Source of the DNA: Halisarca cf. caerulea
Lineage: Eukaryota > Porifera > Demospongiae > Chondrillida > Halisarcidae
Reading direction: 5' to 3'
Length of the DNA stretch: 64,000 bases
Assembly (NCBI GenBank): GCA_963170055.1
Contig: CAUJGJ010000040.1
Span: forward strand, 729,401 to 793,400
Part shown: piece after piece, positions 38,460 through 48,510 of the stretch
How positions within the stretch are numbered: the first letter of the stretch is position 1
Layout: each line of letters opens with the position of its first letter
Program-made: the position numbers and the translations under genes
The notes under the pieces: model-generated
Told to the model about the DNA's origin: nothing
What the model saw: the letters and a program-made list of their open reading frames with translations, nothing else
The model's database searches: none

Positions 38460-39200
38460 TGCATGCAAGCAATTGATTCAAATTAACAACATATAATAGT
38501 ATATGAAAAATGTACTATAGCTATAATAAATAGTGAGACTGTGTTGAGCTTTCTAGCTTTAGCGATATGGCCAAAGTTGGCGTAAATATTCTTTACTATT
38601 ATAATTAATTTTGTAAATTAAAAATCAACAAATTTAGCAGTAAATGGCCATTCATGCAGTGCATGCATATGTACGTATGTATATATACCATGCATGGAAT
38701 ACTTCTACATCTACATAATAAGTAAAGCCAATTATATTCACACATACAGCTAAACATACCCAAGTACGCATGTGCAGTATATATAATAGCATATTATTAT
38801 GTAATATTATCATATTATAATAATATTATATTCATGCAAATATATAATTATGCATCAAGTACAGAAATATAATTGAATTTACATCCATATGTATATTTAG
38901 TACAAAAAGCACAAAATATAACAAAAACTAGACTGTACAATATAGCATAAAAGCTATGCAATGCATGTGCATGAGAAACAGTTCTTGTCATTGCATGTGA
39001 CTGCACAAAATTATAAAATAACACAAACAAAAAAGTCAAAAAGCAATCATCATACAGTGTCATCATGAAGGTGTACTTCTTCAGGATATAACCTTACCAC
39101 ACTGTGTAAAGAGAAAAACACAAGTATGAAGTAATATTTTATTTTTAGAAGCAAATCACTATTAAGTAGCAGCGGAATAGCTAATACACATAACAAATGT
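38460..39200. other. AT-rich spacer
   Basis: No gene or shared repeat seen. Rich in TATAAT-like and CATGCATG tracts. Confidence 0.4.
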
Positions 39201-39207
39201 TTGAAAA

Positions 39208-40287
39208 ATGAGTAATAAAATCTCTGAGCTGGACTGTGATTATGACAGTAGCGATGACCCGAGCTACACAGAGGAGTACTAGTGCACAGAGAGTATGACC
39301 GACAGTGAAGACACAATAGCCTCATCACTTCTGCTAGAAGTGGAATCCATCTGGAAAGGTGAAGGTGGAATGGCCATGCTACAGACAGATACACAGAGCA
39401 TCAAGCTCATTCAGAAACAAAATTTAATATGGATTAGCTTGGAAAAATACACATAAGGATGGACAACTTACAGAGATACAACAAGTATCACCAGTGCACT
39501 TGGGCTGGACAGAAAGCAGAAAGGGCCATCCCCAACATGCGTGGTGGGTTACATCGAGTCTGCACACCCATCAGATATAGACATTAGTGCAAACAAACAC
39601 CTGATATATGTACATACATGTAACGATAGACAGAGCATGGTGAAGGATGCATACCACTATGTGGAACGTAACAGTGACTTTAGTGGCTGGGACTTCAAGG
39701 AATCGTGAGTACAACATTGTCATCTTGTATATACAGCTGAGCCAACCCGTCTGTCCATAATACCAGCCTGCAACCAAAGGGAAACAGTAAGATTTCACAA
39801 ACACTTAAGGAAACAGCATGCCACTTATTCCAAGGTAAAGAATTGCCTGAGTAGGAATTGGAAGGTGCGTAGGTTCAAGTATTCTAAGGTGCTGTAAATT
39901 CATGTTCACCAAAAACATACGGCACCAAGCACATACACCTCACACAGAGGCAATTGAAAGGCACAGACAATGGTTGGAACAACAGTGAACAACTATGAAG
40001 AAAGTGACCGAGATAATATCTTCCAAGCATTGCATATGAAAGAGTACCATTTGCCAGAGCATTCTGACAGTGGAGTGGAATATGATAAGGCAGAGATACA
40101 AGTCCATAGTCTCTCGTGGGAGTCTGAAAAGCTAAGGAGTATCAAGGAGCAATTAGACCAATACTATTTGCAAAGTGTGTCAGACAACGCATTGCAGATG
40201 AGACTCCCTAAAAAACATGTAGCAGGAGCGCAGACCAGAACCCCCTCCCAAAGTAATAAAGGATGTTACAGAACCACAGTACAGTGA
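39208..40287 (+). pseudogene. EnSpm accessory protein, copy B (decayed)
   Basis: Three pieces match copy A in order on the opposite strand. The first, from 39208, reads MSNKISELDCDYDSSDDPS, hits TAG at 39280-39282, then continues in frame with EGGMAMLQTDTQS before losing the coiled coil. The second, 39634-39704, is 71 nt like its counterpart in copy A and reads SMVKDAYHYVERNSDF, then SGWDF, between AG and GTGAGT. The third, about 39970-40287, holds HLPEHSDSG and SLSWESEKL..QLDQYYL. The basic exon 3 is missing or unrecognisable. It is an inverted, degenerate paralogue. Confidence 0.7.
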
Positions 40288-40299
40288 GGACACAAGTAA

Positions 40300-41450
40300 C
40301 TAGAGAGAGCAGTAATATTCAGACTTTACAGACATGCACATGCATCATTTACTAATGAATGTAACTGTAATATTATAATTATTGAGTATTTTGTTTACAA
40401 TTAAGTTACATACATATAGAAGTCATTGCAAACCAAGTTGAACTTACCTTGCAGAGAAAGGGAGTACAATGGGATGTAGGGAGATTGGGAAGCACTTCTT
40501 TCAAATTCATGCCTGCCCACATGCACTCTTTTTCATTTTTTCAGGTACACACCTCAGCAAATATTGCAAAAATGTCAGGTGAGCACCTAACCTGCATGTA
40601 TGGGGAAAGAACTATAAAGAACAAATGACATTATTTATGCTTTACATCTAAATTTCTGCAACCCAGCAGTTCGTCAGCCACTGTAGTTCAGATAAGGAAA
40701 AAAAACATCCCAATATCAACAAGTGCTGATGTAGCACAAGTGAAAAAGGCATGCACACATTGCTGTTTCGGACTTTTGGTCCTCATCAGTGCAGAGTACT
40801 CAGTACAGCAATACCTGTCTATAACAGCCAATGAATTAAGGGCTGAGCAAATGTGCCTTTTGTAGACAGGTGATTCATTAATACTACAAGCACTCCTTAG
40901 GACATGTAGGCTCACTGTACATTGAGATCTGCAGACAGCAATAGATTGGATTGGTCAAGAGGAGAGGGGGATTACTACTTATGCCAAACATTGTCCCTGA
41001 CACGTAACACAAAAGTACCAGACATCTACATACAGTTGTGCCAGCAAAGCAGTCCCATCTGGAGATACAGTGAACTCCTCTCAATACAAAAAATGGAATA
41101 CTCCATAACCAAAAGGACATCCATATAAATCACCAACCTTAAACTTATTAGTACAAAATAATATCACGAGAGGGCCACTGCATTGCATGCATTGCTGTAA
41201 CAACTGTTTCGGACTATTGGTCCTCATCAGTGCAGAGTAGTCTGGTATCCCAGGGCAATGTAGGGGATAACATCTCAGGCTGTTGAAGGGATGAAAATAT
41301 CTCGGGCCGTTAAGGGATAAAACCATTTCAGGATGATGAAGGGATAAAAATCCCGGGCCATTAAGGGAAAAAACATCTCAGGCCAATTAAGGGATAAAAC
41401 AAGGCTTAAAAGCTGACAGCAGCTATTACATGTAGTATATGCTCCTTTTA
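40300..41450. other. Spacer with small duplications
   Basis: TTGGTCCTCATCAGTGCAGAGTA occurs at about 40778 and 41219 with similar flanks, so a short segment has duplicated. Positions 41262-41402 hold about four to five degenerate units of about 30-35 bases around TTAAGGGATAAAA and ATCTCAGGCC. No gene. Confidence 0.55.
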
Positions 41451-41530
41451 GAGCGTTTGCATGTTTGACTACGCTAGACCGAAGAAATCGGAAATCGGCC
41501 ATTTTGGTGAACAACCGCTCCAACTCTACA

Positions 41531-43457
41531 ATGAACTCTGCAGTGGCAACAAGGTACACAGACACGCTGAAACCTGAAGCAAAAGCGAGATATTTGGAGA
41601 AAACCAGCATTTTAGAGGGGATTGACCCTTATGAAATTGTTTCAGGAGCTGATTTTGTTACCACATGTGAATTTCCACCCGTGGAATCCTCTGACATCGT
41701 GTCGTATTTGGTTCTCCAGACTAGCTTTATTTCGGCACAACAGTTCAAAGCTAGAAAGTCGCTGGAAGCTTTCAATCAATTCATAAGCGGTTGGATTAAG
41801 GATGTAAAGGCATGGAAGATACATGGCAAGTGTGTTGTGACAGGAAAAGTAAGTTACACTTGCTGGGTTGTCAGTTTCTTTAATGCTATTTTACAAGCAG
41901 TCCCCTATAATTCTATAGGTGAGACACTCTCAGAAGAGCAATGATCCCCCCCTATCCTGTTGGATTATAGTAGAACCAACAGGAGAAGTTTGCTGTGCCC
42001 ATTGTACGTGCATGGCTGGTCTCAATGAAGTGTGCACTCATGTTGCCGCTGTTCTTTTCTATTTGGAAGCTGCTGCTCGTATCAATGGTCAAACGACAGT
42101 GACACAGCAGAAGTGTCAATGGGCCATACCTGCTTTTCAGAAGAAAATTCCTTATTTAAAGGTGGAAGACATAGACTTCTACTCTGCCAAGGGCAAAAGA
42201 AGAAAGTTGAGCAATATTGATGAGGAATCGAATGTTCCAGGTTTGTCCCCTACTCCTGAAAGTTCAAGCGAAAAGGACGTCTCAACTCCGTCTTCCAGTG
42301 AAGTAGCGGTGTTTTGTAGTAAACTGAGTCATTGTGGAACAAAGCCAGCTTTGCTTTCTTTACTTCCTGAATATGCCAGTCACTATATCCCATCACAGCA
42401 AACATCAGCTTTCCCGAGGCCTCTGCAAGATCTGTTTGAGCCACAGTTCCTGCAACTAGACTATGCGAATCTTTGTAAACATGCTGAAACAATCAAATTG
42501 GAAGTAACCAGCCAGAATGTAACCACTGTTGAACAGGCTACAAGAGGTCAAAGTACATCAAAGATGTGGTTCAAATACAGATCGGGCCGCATAACAGCAT
42601 CTAAGATGAAAAGGGTGTGTCGGACTGACTCGTCTTCTCCTTCTCAGCGCCTGTTGAAAGAGGTGTGCTACCCTGAAGTCTTTCGCTTCACAGCACCAGC
42701 AACACAGTGGGGCTTGAAGCAAGAGAAACAGGCGAGAGCCGTGTATGGTGAATATGCTAGCAAGCGGCATGATGATTTCACCATTTCCAACAGTGGTCTC
42801 TTCCTAAACAGCAAGTGGGTTTTCTTGGGAGAATCTCCAGATGGCCTTGTAAGTTGCTCTTGTTGTGGCAATGGGGTTCTTGAAGTAAAATGCCCTTACA
42901 CCCTACGTCACTCCACCATTGAAAATTATGCAAAAGATCCCAATTCGTGCCTATCTGTTTTGAAAGAGACCGGTGATGTCCAGTTGGATCGTGACCATGA
43001 ATATTTCTTTCAAGTTCAAACGCAAATGTATGTTTGTGAAGTCGACTATTGCGACTTCGTTGTTTGTACTTTCCCCCCGGATGTAATGCCACAAATTTCT
43101 GTCATCCGTATTTTACCGGATTTAGTTTTCTGGGACTCCTGTGTGGATGCTTCTTTAGCTTTCTTCAAGTCTGGTGTACTGCCAGAACTTCTAGGAAGAT
43201 GGTTCACGCGAGGACAGAGAATACGGGACAGGCAGCATACGGAAAGCAAATATGAAGACAGTGCAACAGCCAAAAATACACCAGCCCCGCTTTTCTGCTA
43301 CTGCCAACAGCCAGAGGATTTTCAGCGAGAAATGATTGGCTGTGACAATCCTCAATGCAAAATCGAGTGGTTTCACACTGAGTGTTTGAAGCTTTCTTCA
43401 GTCCCAGATGGACTTTGGTTCTGTCCAGATTGTACTGAACCTAAGCCTTCTACGTAG
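41531..43457 (+). CDS. SWIM zinc finger, YqaJ nuclease and PHD finger protein
   Basis: Two exons, 41531-41848 and 41919-43457, with a 70-base GT-AG intron in phase 0; 618 residues. Exon 2 opens with a SWIM zinc finger (CTCMAGLNEVCTH, about residues 135-147). The centre is a YqaJ-type nuclease: SGRITASKM, then WGLKQEKQARAVY, then LGESPDGLVSC and GVLEVKCPY, where Asp and the Glu-x-Lys are the expected metal-binding and catalytic residues. The C-terminus is a PHD finger (CYCQQPEDFQ..MIGCDNPQC..WFHTECL..WFCPDC) that would bind histone tails. YqaJ is the phage lambda exonuclease fold. Its role in animal transposons is unproven but may be end processing. I chose the ATG at 41531 (MNSAVATRYTDTLK); an upstream in-frame TTG exists. 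Convergent with the transposase, 113 bases apart. Confidence 0.82.
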
Positions 43458-43569
43458 TCTTGGATGCTGTACGTTATTTCAAATTGTGGATTACATGTAC
43501 ACTGAAGCAATGATGTGTTAAACAATTAAATGTGTATACTGCAGCAGCATATACGTATATATATAGTCA

Positions 43570-45024
43570 CTATTCAAATGGCACAATGATATCACATACA
43601 TTACACAAAGCACAACATACGCGAGCAATACGATCAACAACTGGACTCTCTTCTCCATTTCTCTTCATTAAATAGTCTATTGGCAAAGTTCCTTGCAATA
43701 TTGTATATTTCTGCCGTACCAGCCCAATAACCCTTTCAACATGAATTCTCACATTAGCAATTGTTCGAGTTTCTTCAACCTCTGTTGCTGACAGCTGATC
43801 TTTACCTTTCGTGAACGCAGGGAGGCACAGTTGTGCTTGGTGCATTCCAACAGACTCAGAAATGTTGAAACCCCGATCAGCTAAAACCATATCACCTGGC
43901 AGTAGTTTTTTTAAGATCCCACAATTTTCGGTAAGGTGTTTATCACTGACCCTTCCTCCCCAAGCCGTAGAAATATATGAGATGACACCCTGAGGGGCAA
44001 TTCCGATCAAGAATTTCACCGTATTGTGATGCTTGTAGCTGGACCAAGTACAGGCACGAGCAAGAAGGTTGGATGGCCTCTCAATGAAAACCTCAAAACA
44101 GTCAATGATGACAGCAACTTTATTTCCAAAAGCACTTTGAAAACAGGTTGGCATTGTCCGGACTAGATTGTCTCGATCTGGCCACATAATTAAAGAAGAT
44201 AGTCTGCAATCCAACAGACCAATCCACTTGTGCCATACACGGGATATAGTAGAAACTGACACTTTGAACCGGTACGCTAAGTCTTTAAGAGGGAGATTCA
44301 TCCTAAGTTTTAGCAAAACTGCCATGAATTGTTGAAAAGGAGACAAAGTCATTGACCTCTGAGAAAGCTTCTCAGGCAAGACAAACTCGAAAACTGCTAA
44401 TAAAACTGAAAATTTAGGCAGGCCTGTAAAGAATCGAACCGCTTCATCATCATTACGTAGCATATCCTTGGTGAATGGCTGCAAGCTTTGTATCTGTAAC
44501 TTCAATGCTCTGTTTTCTTGAACCAACCGACTATGATCAACCTTGACCTGCTCCACATCAATGCCAGACATTTCTGTTTGAGTTGATACACTGGGATCAT
44601 TCACTGGGTCGATTTCCATGTCTCTGTCCTCCTCCTGCTGCTCCAAAGAAGTGTCGACTGTTCTGGTCTGGCGCGATCGTTTGCGAGCATACCTTCCTTC
44701 CCGGTTAGCAGTTCCCTGGGGATCAGTTTTACGGTGACCTAAACTCTGGGTTGGTAACCAATCTGGATTCAGCTCATCCAAGAGTTCGGCCGGTTTACCG
44801 TTGATGAAATGACGAGAACAGATACGGGCCTGATCGATTTTCTTATCGGAGTTCAAGTCACTCCTCGATATCACAGCCAAGAATCCTAGGCGTCTAGCTT
44901 TGCTTAGCTCTTGAACTCGTTGACAACCCGTTTCTCGAGCCTTAGGGATTCTGTAAAAGGATACTTTGTCTCGTCCAGAACGATTGGAACAGCCAAATAC
45001 GGCACAGATCACCATACTCTCCAC
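43570..45024 (-). CDS. THAP-domain DDE transposase (DDE_4 type)
   Basis: A single uninterrupted ORF of 484 residues. The N-terminal THAP zinc-binding domain (about residues 1-90) shows CAVFGCSNRSG, KVSFYRIP and ARICSRHF. A short coiled coil follows (about 160-185), then a FFTGLPKF region with a helix-turn-helix-like stretch (YRFKVSVSTISRVWHKW). The catalytic core has VAVIIDCFEVF (first Asp, about residue 305), DMVLADRGFNI (second Asp, about 381) and IHVERVIGLVR (Glu, about 428). All three catalytic acids are present. It would bind the TIRs through THAP and cut in the nucleus. The start codon is 68 bases inside the right end, leaving room only for a minimal promoter in the TIR. It probably looks intact because the insertion is young. 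Confidence 0.85.
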   Translation of the reverse strand: MESMVICAVFGCSNRSGRDKVSFYRIPKARETGCQRVQELSKARRLGFLAVISRSDLNSDKKIDQARICSRHFINGKPAELLDELNPDWLPTQSLGHRKTDPQGTANREGRYARKRSRQTRTVDTSLEQQEEDRDMEIDPVNDPSVSTQTEMSGIDVEQVKVDHSRLVQENRALKLQIQSLQPFTKDMLRNDDEAVRFFTGLPKFSVLLAVFEFVLPEKLSQRSMTLSPFQQFMAVLLKLRMNLPLKDLAYRFKVSVSTISRVWHKWIGLLDCRLSSLIMWPDRDNLVRTMPTCFQSAFGNKVAVIIDCFEVFIERPSNLLARACTWSSYKHHNTVKFLIGIAPQGVISYISTAWGGRVSDKHLTENCGILKKLLPGDMVLADRGFNISESVGMHQAQLCLPAFTKGKDQLSATEVEETRTIANVRIHVERVIGLVRQKYTILQGTLPIDYLMKRNGEESPVVDRIARVCCALCNVCDIIVPFE

Positions 45025-45094
45025 CCTCGTTGTTCACCACTTGTTCACCAAAATGGCGGTTTCCGGTTTCGTGACGTCACGTGAAAACGCTCTA

Positions 45095-45847
45095 TTAATG
45101 GAAAATTCCCATATACGTTGCTGCATAGACAATGTAAACTACGGTTGCTGCCACTAGAGATGAGAATTAATTAGCTTAACACTACCCTTACAAACATCGA
45201 ATCAAAAGAATACTACAATGACTACACATTGTCAAGCTAACCTTCCTCGTATATAGTCGCTCTCACAATTTGTAGGAACGCTTTGGTATGTAAAATCGTC
45301 ATCGGAAAACGGGCGCAGCCGGTCAAATGCCACAGGATTGAAGCTTCAGTCACATGGTAGACAAACACAAGACTCCTTTGGTAACGCTCATGTAGCATCC
45401 TACCTGCAGCGAGCCCTCATCGATTCTTCAATTGTAAAAACACAGTGCTGATATTCTTCTCCCTTGAACCAGTTCTGAAGGACTATATGTAGAGTAGCAG
45501 TTGAGAGCACAAGGTCTTGGCCTTCTCTGCTGGCAGCGATGTCAGCAAACTGAGCGTGGATTAAAACATTGTTCTGCTGCTTGTCTTGAATCCATAGATC
45601 CGCCCCTCAGGTGCACGTGTAGGTAGGCTTGCTGCGCATGCTCAGTCCCACCGCACCATAATCGATTGCATCATGCAAAGGAACCATGCATATCATTATG
45701 TATGCAATGTATGTACAAGTACATCGTGAATACAATTATCATATTCATGATATAAGTTCCCGTTGTTTACCACTGCGTGAACGAACCCCTGTGGTAAACT
45801 GTGGGAACTAGTGTGCTTTCGTACGTTCTCGTAACTGTGCATAACAG
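45095..45847. other. EnSpm right arm between nested element and TIR
   Basis: Non-coding. Contains subterminal ACTGTGG-type motifs near its end. No gene seen. Confidence 0.5.
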
Positions 45848-45873
45848 TGATAACTAAGGGTTTTGGGGCAGTG
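45848..45873 (-). repeat. Right TIR of the EnSpm element
   Basis: GTGATAACTAAGGGTTTTGG, then GGCAGTG, followed by ATA. Subterminal motifs TTTACCACTGCG and CTGTGGTAAACTGTGG lie just inside (45770-45810). Confidence 0.88.
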
Positions 45874-46499
45874 ATACTCTAACTTATGCAACTGTAGCAA
45901 CACCTCATCCTCACATTCACAATTTATTAGTTTTTCATATCTTGTGCGCTCACTGTATAACCAAAAGGAGAAATTTCGACCAGTGATTGACCAGTGATCG
46001 ACTGACAACAACGGGGCTAGTGCGACAATAGGTCACATACTAAAAATGGCGATTTCCTTAAATGAACGACCTCAACGGTTGGAAGCAGGCTTACCTTGTT
46101 TAAATTGAATGCGAAACGGTTGGAATGATTCACTGTTTCTATCTTCTGAATAAGGCACTGCTGACACTTTTATTTTTCCTATATTATGGCGTACTTATAT
46201 CTGCCAATGATCTATAACTAGGTTGTCCAGGAGGTGAGCCAGTTGGACATTTATGGTTGCCCACAAGGATATCTGGTCGTCTCGGACGGGCGGACGACTG
46301 GTAAAAATTGTCCCTGGCTAAAGGCTCCCCAGGCAAAATAAGATACCCTGATACTCTGTGTATAGTAGTATGCTGTGTAATATATATTGCAAGTTGGTTG
46401 CAAGTTCCAATATTTCGCATTAAAGTTGTTATCACACTAAGAACAGGTGCACTCGCCCTCGGGCAACCTCAGATGTTATTCGTATTTGCACCATATCCA

Positions 46500-46830
46500 G
46501 TACACCTACCTTTCCAAAGTCAAGATCTGAAAATTCACCCTCAAAGGCAAAATTCAAGCTTTTAATACTTGGGACAGGAAGATGAGTTCTTGCTGCCATA
46601 TGGACAGTTGTATACTAGAGGCTTGAATTTGGCACCAAGGAACTGTCTCCAGCTTGTTCCCTCAAGTAACACCCAGCCGAAAACTGAAAATCGGAAGAAC
46701 ATCCAGTTAGATCACAAGCCAGCATGTGACAGAGCAACCATGACAACAGGAAACGCCACTAAACACGGATTCAGTATTTGTACATGCTTGAATATTAGCT
46801 TGGACCATGAGATAAATGCGTGACTAATAA
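46500..46830 (+). repeat. Medium-length interspersed repeat copy
   Basis: Close to 10850-11170 over its whole length (CTTTCCAAAGTCAAGATCTG, CAAGTAACACCCAGC, GAGATAAATGCGTGA). The 84-codon ORF over it also occurs in that copy, at 78 codons, but reflects repeat similarity rather than a gene. Confidence 0.65.
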
Positions 46831-47032
46831 TTCATAGGTGCCAAATAATGCAAACTGAGATTTACAGTAGTGATTACAGATACATTACCATGTTGAACGC
46901 GTTCAGTCCGCGAGTATGTACGAGTATGCGCGAGTACACGCACTAATTAACTCGTACGAATTTGTTAAATGGCCACGGTAACCCCATGTTGTGCAAAGAT
47001 TAAGTGCGAAATCAGTGTGTACACCGAACGAA

Positions 47033-48059
47033 ATGGAACAGTCTACGAAATCTCATCTTTCTACCTATCAGAGGGAACGAATAATTCACTTTTGGCAAGA
47101 GGGTAAAAATATTTCGGAAATCGTTCGCAAATTGGATGTGGAGGGTAGGAAAACGTCGCGAGCGACAGTACGTAAGTGGATATTTCGATGGAGCTCTGGT
47201 CGCGGACTGCAGGATCATCATCGATGTGGATCGAAATCGAGGATTACACCGATGGTAGCGGCATACGTGGACAGAAAGCTCAGAGAGGATGATGAAACAA
47301 CTTCCGTGGAGCTAGATTGCACGAGATTTCTCCTTAGTCGTCAGCCCTTCTACAATTAGACGGTTTATTAGAAAGAATCTGAAGTGGAAGGTGGTTCGAA
47401 CAAGATTTGGCCCCATGATATCAGCAGCCAATAAAGAAAAAAGACTCCAGTTTGCTAAGATGTGTGTGGACACTGAAGACACTTTTGACAATGTCATTTG
47501 GACCGATGAAAGTTCTGTACAGCTGGTACGTCACAGCCAAATCATGCGTATAAAGATAGGAAGTGAGCAAGTTCTGAAGCCAGCCCCAAAACACGCCCTC
47601 AAAGTTCATGTCTGGGCTGGCATATCGAAAAGGGGAGCAACCCGTATTTGTATATTTGATCACATAATGGATGGAGTGTTGTACACAAAGATTCTTGATG
47701 ATTTTCTACTACCCTTCCTTGACGAAACCTTCTGTGGAACAGAGTATAGATTCATGCAGGATAATGATCCTAAGCACACAAGCCGTGTTGCTAAAGCCTT
47801 CTACGAGGAAAAGGGGATCAACTGGTAGCCAACACCTGCCAGCAGTGCAGATTTCAATCCCATAGAGTGTGTATGGAGAGAATTGAAATACTACATAGCA
47901 AGAAAAGTGAAACCACTGACAAAAAAAGAACTGGTTGATGGGATCTGTCAGTTTTGGAGGGAAAGGATGTCAACCAGCAAGTGCATGAAGTATATCGACC
48001 ACACATTTGCTGTGTTGCCTAAAATTATAGCAAACGAAGGTGGAATAACCGGTGAATAA
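47033..48059 (+). pseudogene. Tc1/mariner transposase, frameshifted and with a nonsense codon
   Basis: It reads from ATG at 47033 (MEQSTKSHLSTYQRERI) through a paired helix-turn-helix region (ISEIVRKLDV, SRATVRKWIFRW). The frame shifts near 47320 and continues with SPSTIRRFIRKNLKWKVV. The catalytic region follows: VIWTDESSVQ (first Asp), MQDNDPKHTSR (second Asp) and DFNPIECVWRELK (Glu). A TAG at 47826-47828 lies just after GINW, where relatives have another residue before PxP. The natural stop is at 48057. The DDE residues are still visible. Two lesions make it non-functional unless rescued in trans. Confidence 0.82.
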
Positions 48060-48510
48060 CATTATTTATAATTTTAATATTTATTTATTACGATGTTCAA
48101 GTAATTTATACTGGCCTAGCATGTTGAGTCTACTTCGTATACTCAACAATGTATTATTATTGCTCCTACTGTTCATTTTACATTACTATCTACATGAACA
48201 AATATACTATAATATTCTATAAGGACTTATGCATTGCGCATAAGACAGGCCTGAAATTGCTCTATATCCTCTACATACACTCTACCATTGATGGTTGGTT
48301 AGGGCAAGAAATTGACACAGTGTCAATTTCTTGGCCTCAACTTTGAGGCCAAGAGAGATAGCTAGAATCGTTAGCCTAGCTTCGCTCGCTGCTCGGCAAT
48401 TACTGACAATTGTACGGAGCAATTTGTAAAATATTTGTAATTATATGATATAGGAATATAATGAAAATAATAGATACATGATGGCAATAAAAAGATTTCA
48501 TGACAAGTAA

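Larger units (their letters stand above)
41451..45092 (+). mobile_element. Nested ISL2EU-type transposon (3.6 kb)
   Basis: The right end reads inward GAGCGTTTTCACGTGACGTC, then ..CGCCATTTTGGTGAACAA. The left end reads GAGCGTTTGCATG..GGCCATTTTGGTGAACAA. Both are flanked by TA (41449-41450 and 45093-45094). It holds two convergent genes, a YqaJ nuclease and a THAP-DDE transposase. That pair with a TA duplication is, as I recall, the arrangement of the ISL2EU superfamily. Both ORFs are open. It lies wholly inside the EnSpm element, so it inserted later. Confidence 0.75.
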
